Source of the DNA: Acidobacteriaceae bacterium | Lineage (GTDB): Bacteria > Acidobacteriota > Terriglobia > Terriglobales > Acidobacteriaceae | Length of the DNA: 11,525 bases | Assembly: GCA_003140785.1 (NCBI GenBank) | Contig: PLKY01000210.1 | Location: 1,244 to 12,768 of the forward strand | Direction of reading: 5' to 3' | Shown: piece after piece, positions 5,668-11,525 of the stretch | Numbering within the stretch: position 1 is the first letter of the stretch | Layout: each line of letters starts with the position of its first letter | Program-made: the position numbers and the translations under genes | Notes under the pieces: model-generated | Database searches by the model: none | What the model saw: the letters and a program-made list of their open reading frames with translations, nothing else | Told to the model about the DNA's origin: nothing

Positions 5668-6675
5668 CTATGCGATCTGGCTCGTCTTCATCTCCAGCGT
5701 TTCGAATGCGACCGTCCCCAGCCCGCGATTCGCCGCCATGCCAAGATACGGCAGATGCTCCGGATCGAGATTCCAATAGGCCTTCGCCACCCATGCATCG
5801 AGCGCCACAGGATCCGTCCCTGCAACGACCGTCTTCTTCAGCGCCACGTCTTCGAGGTTGCCGCCCGTCGGCCCATTGCGCAGAAGAATTCGATAGCAAT
5901 CCATGATCGTGAGCGTGGGCAGCATGAAGCTGGCAAGGTCCACCAGGCTCTGGTGGATCTGCTGGTGCAGCCGATTGCGCTGGCCGCCCAGGATGCCGTA
6001 CCAGTTCTTCATCCCCAGCGTGCAGCCCGTTAATTCGTGGTGCTTCGCAATCGGCAGGTTGATGATTTTGTCAGCCTCGAGAAACGGCGTGAACACCGGC
6101 CAGCTTTTGAGCACCACCCCGCCCAGATCCACTTCTCGAAACATCTCGGCGTTCGGCAGGATCACTTCCGCGCCCTCGGCCCGTGCCGCTGCCTGAATCC
6201 CCGACCGCATGAAGCAGCGGCGTGGCTCGTTGCAACTCACGTCCGTCACGACGACGCGCTTCGCTCCCGCCGCCCAGCACTGCTTTACGACTTCCGCGAC
6301 AAGTTCTGGATTCGTATTGGCGGCCTGCTCCGGCGTGCGATCCCACGCAATGTTCGGCTTGATCACAACAACATCATTCCGCGCGACAAACCGCCGCATC
6401 CCGCCAAGATCTTCGAGCGCCTTCTCGACAAGAGCTCTCGGCTCGCCACCCTGAACCACCGAAAGCTTCGGCAACTGGGGATCGGCGCTGACCCGATGAT
6501 CGCGCCGCGCCTGTTCTGCGCGCATCGCAACCGGCCGCGCGCTGCGCTCACTCAACCAGAAGGCCGCACCGGCCGCGCCGGCAGCAATGCCGCCCACACG
6601 CAACAGTTGCAACATCGCTTCGCGGCGCGTAAGTGCGGGCGGCGTGCCCGGCGTTCGCGCGGTTTCCTCAACCAT
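5668..6675 (-). CDS. DUF362 protein with Tat-like N-terminus (paralogue 1)
   Basis: This 335-residue protein belongs to DUF362 (PF04015), whose biochemical role is unknown. Visible family motifs are 'VVVIKPN' (about 102-108), 'IINLPIAKHHELTGCTLG' (about 204-221), 'MKNWYG' (222-227) and 'GTDPVALDAWVAKA' (286-299). The N-terminus has 'LTRREAM' with R17-R18 and a Gly/Ala-rich hydrophobic segment (27-41). This fits a twin-arginine signal, perhaps kept as an anchor because no clean AxA cleavage site is seen. Unlike some DUF362 proteins it has no ferredoxin domain; the few cysteines (133, 148, 154, 218, 260) form no CxxC set. The start ATG has GAGG six bases upstream. It lies 13 bp after the second DUF362 gene and is the last gene of the cluster. 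Confidence 0.85.
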   Translation of the reverse strand: MVEETARTPGTPPALTRREAMLQLLRVGGIAAGAAGAAFWLSERSARPVAMRAEQARRDHRVSADPQLPKLSVVQGGEPRALVEKALEDLGGMRRFVARNDVVVIKPNIAWDRTPEQAANTNPELVAEVVKQCWAAGAKRVVVTDVSCNEPRRCFMRSGIQAAARAEGAEVILPNAEMFREVDLGGVVLKSWPVFTPFLEADKIINLPIAKHHELTGCTLGMKNWYGILGGQRNRLHQQIHQSLVDLASFMLPTLTIMDCYRILLRNGPTGGNLEDVALKKTVVAGTDPVALDAWVAKAYWNLDPEHLPYLGMAANRGLGTVAFETLEMKTSQIA

Positions 6676-6688
6676 GATGCACCTCTCG

Positions 6689-7696
6689 TCAGACTTCGAC
6701 CCGATTGATCCGCTTCAAATCGTTGACGCCCAGTCCGTGCGCGGCATCTGCTGCCGTAGCGATGTAGCGCGGCAGTCTGCCCGCTGCCTCGAACGTCGGC
6801 AATCCCACTTCGGCGCGCTTCTTTTCAAGCATCTCCCACGCCGTCTGATCGAGCGCCACGCGATCGTCTCCCACCAGCAAAGCATTCGGATACCACAGGT
6901 GCTCCGGATGAAAGCCCGGCCCGCCCTCGTACACCGACGACATGGCATCGCCGATCGTCAGTTTGATCTTCTCGCGCACAACCGGCATGGCATTCAGATC
7001 CGCCACTCCAGGATTGCAGCCATCCGCATGGAGATCCTGTGGCCGCTCGACCACGCCATACATGTTCTTCATCGCGAACGTCACGCCCGCCATGCTGTGA
7101 TCTTTCAGGATCGGCAGATTGATCACCATCGCGCACTCACGCGTCAGAATCTTCGAGAAGCGCGCGTGCGAAGCGCCCCACGTCTCCACCTGGTCTTCAT
7201 ATCCTGAAGCATCGGAGCCGTAGCACCGGATGTGACTCGGATCGGTGTTGATGGTGAGCCCGCACACTTCGAGGTCGCGCGCATTGCGGTCCCAAACCAG
7301 GATGTTGCCCGCCTTCACTCCAGCCTGCTGCAGCCGCTCCGCAATAGCCAGCACCAGCGCAAGGTGCGTCGAGATTCCCTTGCCGCCAAGCCCATTCGTC
7401 TTGAGCCCGATCACCTTGTCCCGAGCGTTACCCCTCGCAATGACCTGCTTCCAGGCCGCCACGGTATTCTGCCTTCCGGTATATGCGGCCATGGCACGGT
7501 CGAGCAGATCGAGAACCCGCTTCTCATCCGGCTGGCCACTCTGCGCGTATAACCCCGGATCGCGCGCGATCACAACTCTTCCGGGGAGGTGTTCCGCAGG
7601 GATCGCCATAATATTGGACAAACCAAACGCACCCTGCGAACCCAGCAGCAGCGCTCCCGTAGCTGAATTTTTCAGAAACTCGCGGCGGTTTTTCAT
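6689..7696 (-). CDS. DUF362 protein with Tat signal (paralogue 2)
   Basis: This is also 335 residues from the chosen start, but it is clearly diverged from its neighbour. The N-terminus is a textbook Tat signal, 'NRREFLKNSATGALLLGS' with R4-R5, predicting export in folded form. DUF362 motifs are 'IGLKTN' (96-101), 'INLPILKDHSMAGVTFAM' (192-209), 'KNMYG' (210-214) and 'GDDRVALDQTAWEML' (276-290). No ferredoxin motif is present; Cys 145, 158, 188 and 227 are isolated. I chose the ATG at 7696-7694 because GAGGA sits upstream at good spacing and the twin Arg then falls at the expected distance; the frame runs on to 7726. The gene is 45 bp after the lipoprotein gene and 13 bp before paralogue 1, so the pair is probably cotranscribed. 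The two proteins may form a heteromer (inference). Confidence 0.87.
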   Translation of the reverse strand: MKNRREFLKNSATGALLLGSQGAFGLSNIMAIPAEHLPGRVVIARDPGLYAQSGQPDEKRVLDLLDRAMAAYTGRQNTVAAWKQVIARGNARDKVIGLKTNGLGGKGISTHLALVLAIAERLQQAGVKAGNILVWDRNARDLEVCGLTINTDPSHIRCYGSDASGYEDQVETWGASHARFSKILTRECAMVINLPILKDHSMAGVTFAMKNMYGVVERPQDLHADGCNPGVADLNAMPVVREKIKLTIGDAMSSVYEGGPGFHPEHLWYPNALLVGDDRVALDQTAWEMLEKKRAEVGLPTFEAAGRLPRYIATAADAAHGLGVNDLKRINRVEV

Positions 7697-7741
7697 CGCT
7701 TTCCTCGTCTTCTCTGCGCGCCCCATCTCAAGGGCGCTGGG

Positions 7742-8215
7742 TTATAGTCGTGCCTCTACACCGCGGGCCAGCGCCAGCAGTGCCTGCGGCGCATCGGGTC
7801 TGGACTCGTACGCCACAATGCGCACTACATAACGCCCTTTGCGGAAGCTCACACTTTGCGCGTACTGCACGCCTTCGTCGCCGAGTTGGATTGTCTTGGC
7901 ATCGCGCGTGAGTCCGGTCTCGAGAATCTTGCGCGCGCCTTCCGGTCCGGTCATGGTATGTACATCCACCACCGCTTCCAGTTGGCCGTTATACATGTAG
8001 CCCGAGGTTGCGGTTGAAACCACGCCCGCCTGAATGAAATGCTCGGCGTCTCCGTCGATGTACTGCCAGAGATCTTTCGCCAGAAAGACGCGCGTCGCAT
8101 CGGTCTTCTGCCAACCTGCAACAGATCCTGAATCAGGAAATGGATTTGCATCTTTCTTCTTGCATCCGGACGCCACACTGAGCGCAACGATTGCGACCAA
8201 CATTGCCGTCCGCAT
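7742..8215 (-). CDS. DUF6599-like small lipoprotein
   Basis: This 157-residue protein begins with a lipoprotein-type signal: 'MRTAMLVAIVALSVASGC', with lipobox A-S-G-C (Cys18), then a KKK stretch. After modification it would be tethered to a membrane. The body shows 'AKDLWQYIDGDAEHFIQAG' (about 47-65), which resembles the W-Y-I-x-G-x-A-E core of DUF6599 proteins. A 'DVHTMTGPEGARKILE' helix and a closing beta-region 'GRYVVRIVAYES' follow. Function is unknown; DUF6599 proteins are small secreted or anchored proteins. The ATG at 8215-8213 has GGAG seven bases upstream. The frame is open to 8365, but that would overlap the polyferredoxin gene and lose the signal peptide. The gene lies 32 bp after the NapHG-like gene in the same presumed operon. 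Confidence 0.72.
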   Translation of the reverse strand: MRTAMLVAIVALSVASGCKKKDANPFPDSGSVAGWQKTDATRVFLAKDLWQYIDGDAEHFIQAGVVSTATSGYMYNGQLEAVVDVHTMTGPEGARKILETGLTRDAKTIQLGDEGVQYAQSVSFRKGRYVVRIVAYESRPDAPQALLALARGVEARL

Positions 8216-8247
8216 CGATTTTCTCCAACCAATCAACACAGCTTCTC

Positions 8248-9891
8248 CTATTTGCCCAGCAAAATCTGGCTGCTCGGTGAACGGCTCTCGCCGATACTCG
8301 TCACATACACGGCTGGTCGATCCTGCAGCGGGCACGCATACTCGCATGCGCCGCATCCCACACATCGGCTAGGATCGATGCGCGGCTGTTTCAGCGTCTT
8401 CGTCTTGCCCGCCGAATCGATCACATCGGCCTCTTCCACATAAATCGCCTTAGGCGACACCGGGCACCACTCCTCGCACACAATGCATTCGGTAGCTTCC
8501 GCCCATGGCAGACAACGGCCGCGATCGTAGAATGCCGTGCCCAGGCGAATCGACTGGTTTCCACCATTCTGTGCGCCGACGCCAACCACCCAGCCTTTTT
8601 CCTTCGGAGTAATCTGCCAGATCGCGCCCGTCGGGCAAACCTCGGAGCACAACACGCAACTCGGCTCGCAATAACCTATGCGCGGAACCAGCGTCGGTGT
8701 CCACAGTCCCTCAATGCCAGCTTGGTCGAGCGTGGGATGCAATGAGTTGTTGGGGCAAACCTTCATGCACTCGCCGCAGCGGATGCAACGCGAGAGAAAC
8801 GCTTCCTCATCCAGCGCACCCGGAGGCCGCAGCAACAGATCGTGCCTCCCCTTGCCCAGCCCGGTATTCGCGCGCATCAGCGGAACCACCGCGACGCCCG
8901 CAGCCAGACCCGTCAGAGCCTTGCGACGGCCGATATCCGGCGATGTCACTTCACGCTCGTTCCTGAAAAACTGGAACGTGAGGCTCGAATGCGGACAACT
9001 GTCCACACAGTTCATGCACATCAGGCACTCGGATTTGCGCCACGGCACGCCGCCTATCGGGTCGTCCCCACCCTGGCAATGCAGCAGGCAGCGATTGCAT
9101 TTGTCGCAACTGGCCGCGTCTTTGTGCAGACCGAGAATCGACCAGCGCGAAACCGCACCCAGTAATGCTCCCAGCGGGCAGATAGAACGGCACCAGAATC
9201 GCGTCACGCGCAAACTGGCTGCCAGGATCGCCAGAAATAAAACTCCGAGCAGCGCTCCCTGCGCGAAGTGCGTCTGCCGAAAATCGAGGATGACTGCCTG
9301 CAACACGGTGTGCAGCGATTCGCCCGTGATCTTCACCAGCGCGATATGACTGTGTTCCAGAGGCGTAATTACGGCACGCACAGCAAAATTGAAAGCGGGC
9401 AATAGCGACAGCCCCACAGACCGCACCAGCAAGCTGAACGGGTCCAGCCAGCCAATCGCCATCGTGCCGCACAATGCCGCGACCAGACCGGCAATTAGCA
9501 CAACATATTTGACCGTCTGCCACCGCTTGTACCGGTTCGATTCAATCCGCTGTTTGCCTCGTTTAGACTCCGACGGCATGTTGCCGACAACGTGTTGGAG
9601 CGTGCCCATCGGGCAAATCCATCCGCAGAAAAAACGCCCGAGAAACAGCGTAGGAACCAGAATCACAAGGCTCCACAGCAGCCCGCGATACAGCGCATGG
9701 CTCGCCAAAGCGTTGGTCAACGCAATCAGCGGATCCCACTCGAAAAACAACCGCACTGGCGCGCGCAGATGAATGTCGCCAGCGCCGCCTGGCGATGGAC
9801 GTAGCGATGTGAAGATAAGAAGCGCGAGAAACAGAAGCAGAAATACGATCTGCGAATTCCTGCGCAACCGCGGAAGTTTGGAACGCGCCAC
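8248..9891 (-). CDS. NapH-NapG fusion-type membrane polyferredoxin
   Basis: This 547-residue protein joins two quinol-dehydrogenase subunits. The N-terminal half is NapH/MauN-like: membrane helices near 14-30, 69-86, 129-148 and 212-228, two C-x3-CP motifs (C89/C93 'CGWICPMG'; C234/C238 'CRSICPLG'), and two cysteine clusters (262-272 and 289-299). Residues from about 320 match NapG: 'GRRKAL' with R322-R323 and a hydrophobic stretch, 'LLRPPGALDEEAFLSRC', then four cysteine groups (369-379, 408-419, 460-476, 510-520). In total this could hold up to six [4Fe-4S] clusters. NapGH passes electrons from menaquinol or ubiquinol to periplasmic acceptors. The GTG at 9891-9889 is preferred because GGAGGAG lies just upstream; an in-frame ATG at 9906 has no such site. 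It is the first gene of the cluster. No NapA, NapB or NapC is nearby, so the acceptor is probably not nitrate reductase. Confidence 0.87.
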   Translation of the reverse strand: MARSKLPRLRRNSQIVFLLLFLALLIFTSLRPSPGGAGDIHLRAPVRLFFEWDPLIALTNALASHALYRGLLWSLVILVPTLFLGRFFCGWICPMGTLQHVVGNMPSESKRGKQRIESNRYKRWQTVKYVVLIAGLVAALCGTMAIGWLDPFSLLVRSVGLSLLPAFNFAVRAVITPLEHSHIALVKITGESLHTVLQAVILDFRQTHFAQGALLGVLFLAILAASLRVTRFWCRSICPLGALLGAVSRWSILGLHKDAASCDKCNRCLLHCQGGDDPIGGVPWRKSECLMCMNCVDSCPHSSLTFQFFRNEREVTSPDIGRRKALTGLAAGVAVVPLMRANTGLGKGRHDLLLRPPGALDEEAFLSRCIRCGECMKVCPNNSLHPTLDQAGIEGLWTPTLVPRIGYCEPSCVLCSEVCPTGAIWQITPKEKGWVVGVGAQNGGNQSIRLGTAFYDRGRCLPWAEATECIVCEEWCPVSPKAIYVEEADVIDSAGKTKTLKQPRIDPSRCVGCGACEYACPLQDRPAVYVTSIGESRSPSSQILLGK

Positions 9892-10134
9892 GAATCTCCT
9901 CCGCATTGCGCGACGTGGACGCCGTCAATGCAAAGAGGAACGCGCCCGGATATTCGATTGCCGCTGGATACGACGAACCGAGGAGGCGGTCCTATTCAAG
10001 AAGGTATGATTCGCGCTAAAGCAGGCCAAAAACTGTGATCGTGATCACTTTGAGCGGCTTCTAACTCGCAAGACACCGCTTTTACGGCCAATTTATATCC
10101 GTGAGACCCTTGCAAAATGCACGCAGGTCGGCTG
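9892..10134. promoter_or_regulatory. Regulatory gap upstream of the NapHG-DUF362 cluster
   Basis: This is a 243-bp gene-free stretch after larB. It includes a CRP/FNR-type palindrome (10034-10049) and, on the minus strand, a weak candidate promoter: TTGGCC (10029-10024), 17 bp, TACCTT (10006-10001). No terminator with a T-tract is visible after larB, so read-through from larCB is possible. Confidence 0.4.
10034..10049. promoter_or_regulatory. CRP/FNR-family binding-site-like palindrome
   Basis: TGTGATCGTGATCACT reads as TGTGA-N6-TCACT, one base from the canonical CRP site TGTGA-N6-TCACA. The inner GTGAT-N4-ATCAC is also close to the FNR consensus TTGAT-N4-ATCAA. It contains GTGATC twice in tandem (10035-10046). 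The centre is about 150 bp upstream of the polyferredoxin start and just upstream of the weak promoter candidate, a position suited to activation. Which regulator binds is unknown. Confidence 0.6.
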
Positions 10135-10881
10135 CTATAGATGGTTAATCAACGAAGCGATACAGGCAGCGCCGAAGCCATTATCGATGTTCACGACAGA
10201 AACATTGGGAGCGCATGTGTTCAACATGCCCAGCAAAGCTGCCACACCGCCAAACGACGCGCCATATCCCACGCTCGTCGGCACCGCCAGCACCGGCGCA
10301 TTCACAAGTCCCGCTACCACCGTCGGCAGCGCGCCCTCCATGCCCGCGCACACAATCAGTACGCGCGCCGTTTGCAGAGATTGCTTCTGCGCGAGCAGCC
10401 GATGAATGCCCGCGACCCCCACGTCGGCGATCACCTTGACTGTGTTACCCATCAGGCGCGCAGTCACGGCCGCCTCTTCGGCGACCGGCAAATCGCTGGT
10501 GCCTGCGCACACCACGGCCACCGTTCCCGTGCCCGGTGTGGTCGGGGCCTGTGCCAGAGTGATGGCGCGTGCCGCTTCATGATAGATCGCTGCGGGCTCA
10601 ACGGCCGTCACTGCCTCGAACGCTTCGCGCGAAGCCCGCGTGGCCAGCACGTTGCCGCCGGCCTTGGCCATCCGCGCAAAGATCGTCGCCACCTGCGCTG
10701 TCGTCTTTCCGGCTGCAAAAATCACCTCCGGCATGCCGGTGCGCAACGCACGATGATGATCTAGTTTGGCGAACCCCAGGTCCTCGAAAGGCAGGTCTTT
10801 CAGACGCTCCAACGCGTCGTCCACGCCGGTGCGTCCTTCGCTCACCTCTTTCAACAGCGACTCAATCTGGAGGCGATTCAT
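10135..10881 (-). CDS. larB: LarB, nickel-pincer nucleotide cofactor biosynthesis carboxylase/hydrolase
   Basis: This 248-residue protein has the full LarB length and layout, an N-terminal helical part (1-110) and a PurE-like (AIR carboxylase) C-terminal domain. Diagnostic stretches are 'VVCAGTSDLPVAEEAA' (123-138), 'CAGMEGALPTVVAGL' (178-192) and 'PTSVGYGASFGG' (201-212). 'MLNTCAP' carries C223, the likely equivalent of the L. plantarum cysteine that attacks the pyridinium ring. LarB carboxylates and hydrolyses nicotinic acid adenine dinucleotide to the dicarboxylated mononucleotide precursor; LarE then adds sulfur and LarC inserts nickel. The product serves LarA-type racemases and epimerases. 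The start ATG overlaps the larC stop (ATGA), with AAGGA upstream. No larE or larA is in the window. Confidence 0.93.
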   Translation of the reverse strand: MNRLQIESLLKEVSEGRTGVDDALERLKDLPFEDLGFAKLDHHRALRTGMPEVIFAAGKTTAQVATIFARMAKAGGNVLATRASREAFEAVTAVEPAAIYHEAARAITLAQAPTTPGTGTVAVVCAGTSDLPVAEEAAVTARLMGNTVKVIADVGVAGIHRLLAQKQSLQTARVLIVCAGMEGALPTVVAGLVNAPVLAVPTSVGYGASFGGVAALLGMLNTCAPNVSVVNIDNGFGAACIASLINHL

Positions 10882-11525
10882 GCGCGCGTTTCCTTCTTTG
10901 CATGGCCGGCACTGTACGCCCGCATCGCCGCTTGCATCACCTGCTTCAGCGGGATGGAATGCTTACGTGCGATGGCGCGGCAATCCTCGTACTCCGGTGC
11001 TGCATTCGCAACTTCGCCGGAAGGCCAGCGCGCAATCTTGATGCTCACCGGACCCCAAGGCGTCTGCGCCTCCGTAAACTCACGCGCCAGCGACGACTTG
11101 TTCTCCAGTCTCCAATGCAGTCCGATGGTGGTTGTCTCGCGAAAGATCATCTCGCGCATCGCAGGCACAAGGTCAGGGCGGCAAAGCACGGTCAACTGAA
11201 CCCCCGCGCGCCCTTTCTTCATCTGCACTGTGGCTCGATAGACATCCCATGCACCGGCCTCGAGTAGCAACTCGCTCACATACGCAAGCAGTTGCGGACT
11301 CGAATCGTCTACCACCGTCTCAATCACCGCGATCGGCTCCGTCGGCGTCTCCTGCGCAGTGCTCTCTTCGCCGACGAGCAGCCTCACGAGGTTTGCCTGC
11401 CCCGGCGTATCCCGCCCTCCCGCGCCATATCCCGACGCCGCAACGCGCATCGCCGGCAGGGGCCCATACTGGACATCCAACATCCTTAGGATCGCCGCGC
11501 CCGTCGGCGTCACGCGTTCCATTGG
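10878..11525 (-). CDS. larC: LarC, nickel-insertion enzyme for the nickel-pincer cofactor (5' end outside window)
   Basis: The frame is open to the right edge of the window, so about 215 C-terminal residues of a protein normally near 400 are seen. The fragment includes 'VTPTGAAILRMLD', 'SGYGAGGRD', 'VIETVVDD' followed by 'ELLLEAGAWDVY', 'MKKGRAGVQLTVLC' and 'RETTTIGLHW', all in the order known for LarC. LarC is a CTP-dependent cyclometallase that inserts Ni2+ into the P2TMN precursor. In L. plantarum larC is split by a programmed frameshift; here the visible C-terminal part is one uninterrupted frame. An internal ATG at 11522 lies within the 'ERVTPTG' motif and is not the true start. It overlaps larB by 4 bp, so the two are translationally coupled. 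Confidence 0.9.
   Translation of the reverse strand, partial: PMERVTPTGAAILRMLDVQYGPLPAMRVAASGYGAGGRDTPGQANLVRLLVGEESTAQETPTEPIAVIETVVDDSSPQLLAYVSELLLEAGAWDVYRATVQMKKGRAGVQLTVLCRPDLVPAMREMIFRETTTIGLHWRLENKSSLAREFTEAQTPWGPVSIKIARWPSGEVANAAPEYEDCRAIARKHSIPLKQVMQAAMRAYSAGHAKKETRA

Noticed and set aside
7697..7726. Upstream ATG extension of DUF362 paralogue 2
   Set aside because: The ATG at 7696 has a good ribosome site and puts the twin arginines at residues 4-5. The extension adds only polar residues.
8216..8365. Longer start for the small lipoprotein
   Set aside because: It would overlap the coding end of the polyferredoxin gene and bury the lipoprotein signal. The ATG at 8215 has its own GGAG.
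8678..9349. 223-codon plus-strand frame inside the polyferredoxin gene
   Set aside because: It lies opposite conserved cysteine motifs. Its low-complexity Arg/Ser/Pro content indicates antisense of a real gene.
8248..9891. Periplasmic nitrate reductase (nap) operon
   Set aside because: Only a NapH-NapG-like protein is present. No molybdopterin subunit NapA, chaperone NapD or cytochromes NapB/NapC are visible.
10569..11267. 232-codon plus-strand frame across larB and larC
   Set aside because: It is antisense to two well-recognised cofactor genes that overlap by ATGA, with no independent support.

Overview
This window is GC-rich bacterial chromosome. It most resembles an Acidobacteriota (Terriglobia-type) genome, but that is an inference. 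It rests on the gene mix (a DUF885 protein, a Tat-exported aldo/keto reductase, DUF362 and DUF6599 proteins, larBC), on heptameric tandem repeats of the (G/A)NTCCCT type, and on hairpin elements of a style I associate with acidobacterial intergenic DNA. No rRNA, tRNA, CRISPR array or insertion sequence was seen.

Left part (1-4294), small unrelated units. The window opens inside the 3' end of a DUF885 gene (+). A vapBC toxin-antitoxin pair follows on the minus strand with its own operator-like promoter. Next is a noncoding block of about 0.45 kb (1035-1494) with two heptamer tracts and two perfect hairpins. A DMT/EamA transporter (-) and a 54-residue FmdB-like zinc-ribbon gene (+) diverge from a 107-bp region that carries a perfect 13-bp inverted repeat. 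A DedA/VTT membrane protein (-) and an RcnB-like periplasmic protein (-, with a clear Rho-independent terminator) complete this part.

Middle (4295-5667). A Tat-exported aldo/keto reductase (+) ends at a long bidirectional terminator hairpin. A noncoding stretch with a dispersed-repeat-like element follows.

Right part (5668-11525), all on the minus strand. In transcription order it holds larC (partial) and larB, which overlap by ATGA. A 243-bp regulatory gap follows, carrying an almost canonical CRP/FNR-family palindrome. A four-gene cluster comes next: a membrane polyferredoxin that is a NapH-NapG fusion, a small DUF6599-like lipoprotein, and two different Tat-signal DUF362 proteins. Gaps inside the cluster are 32, 45 and 13 bp, so it is probably one operon. 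I read it as a quinol-linked, cell-envelope electron-transfer module. NapHG-type clusters would carry electrons across the membrane to exported DUF362 proteins of unknown chemistry, with no nitrate reductase (NapA) in view. It lies beside genes for the nickel-pincer nucleotide cofactor. This cluster is the best candidate for an undescribed system here; its function is not established by the sequence.
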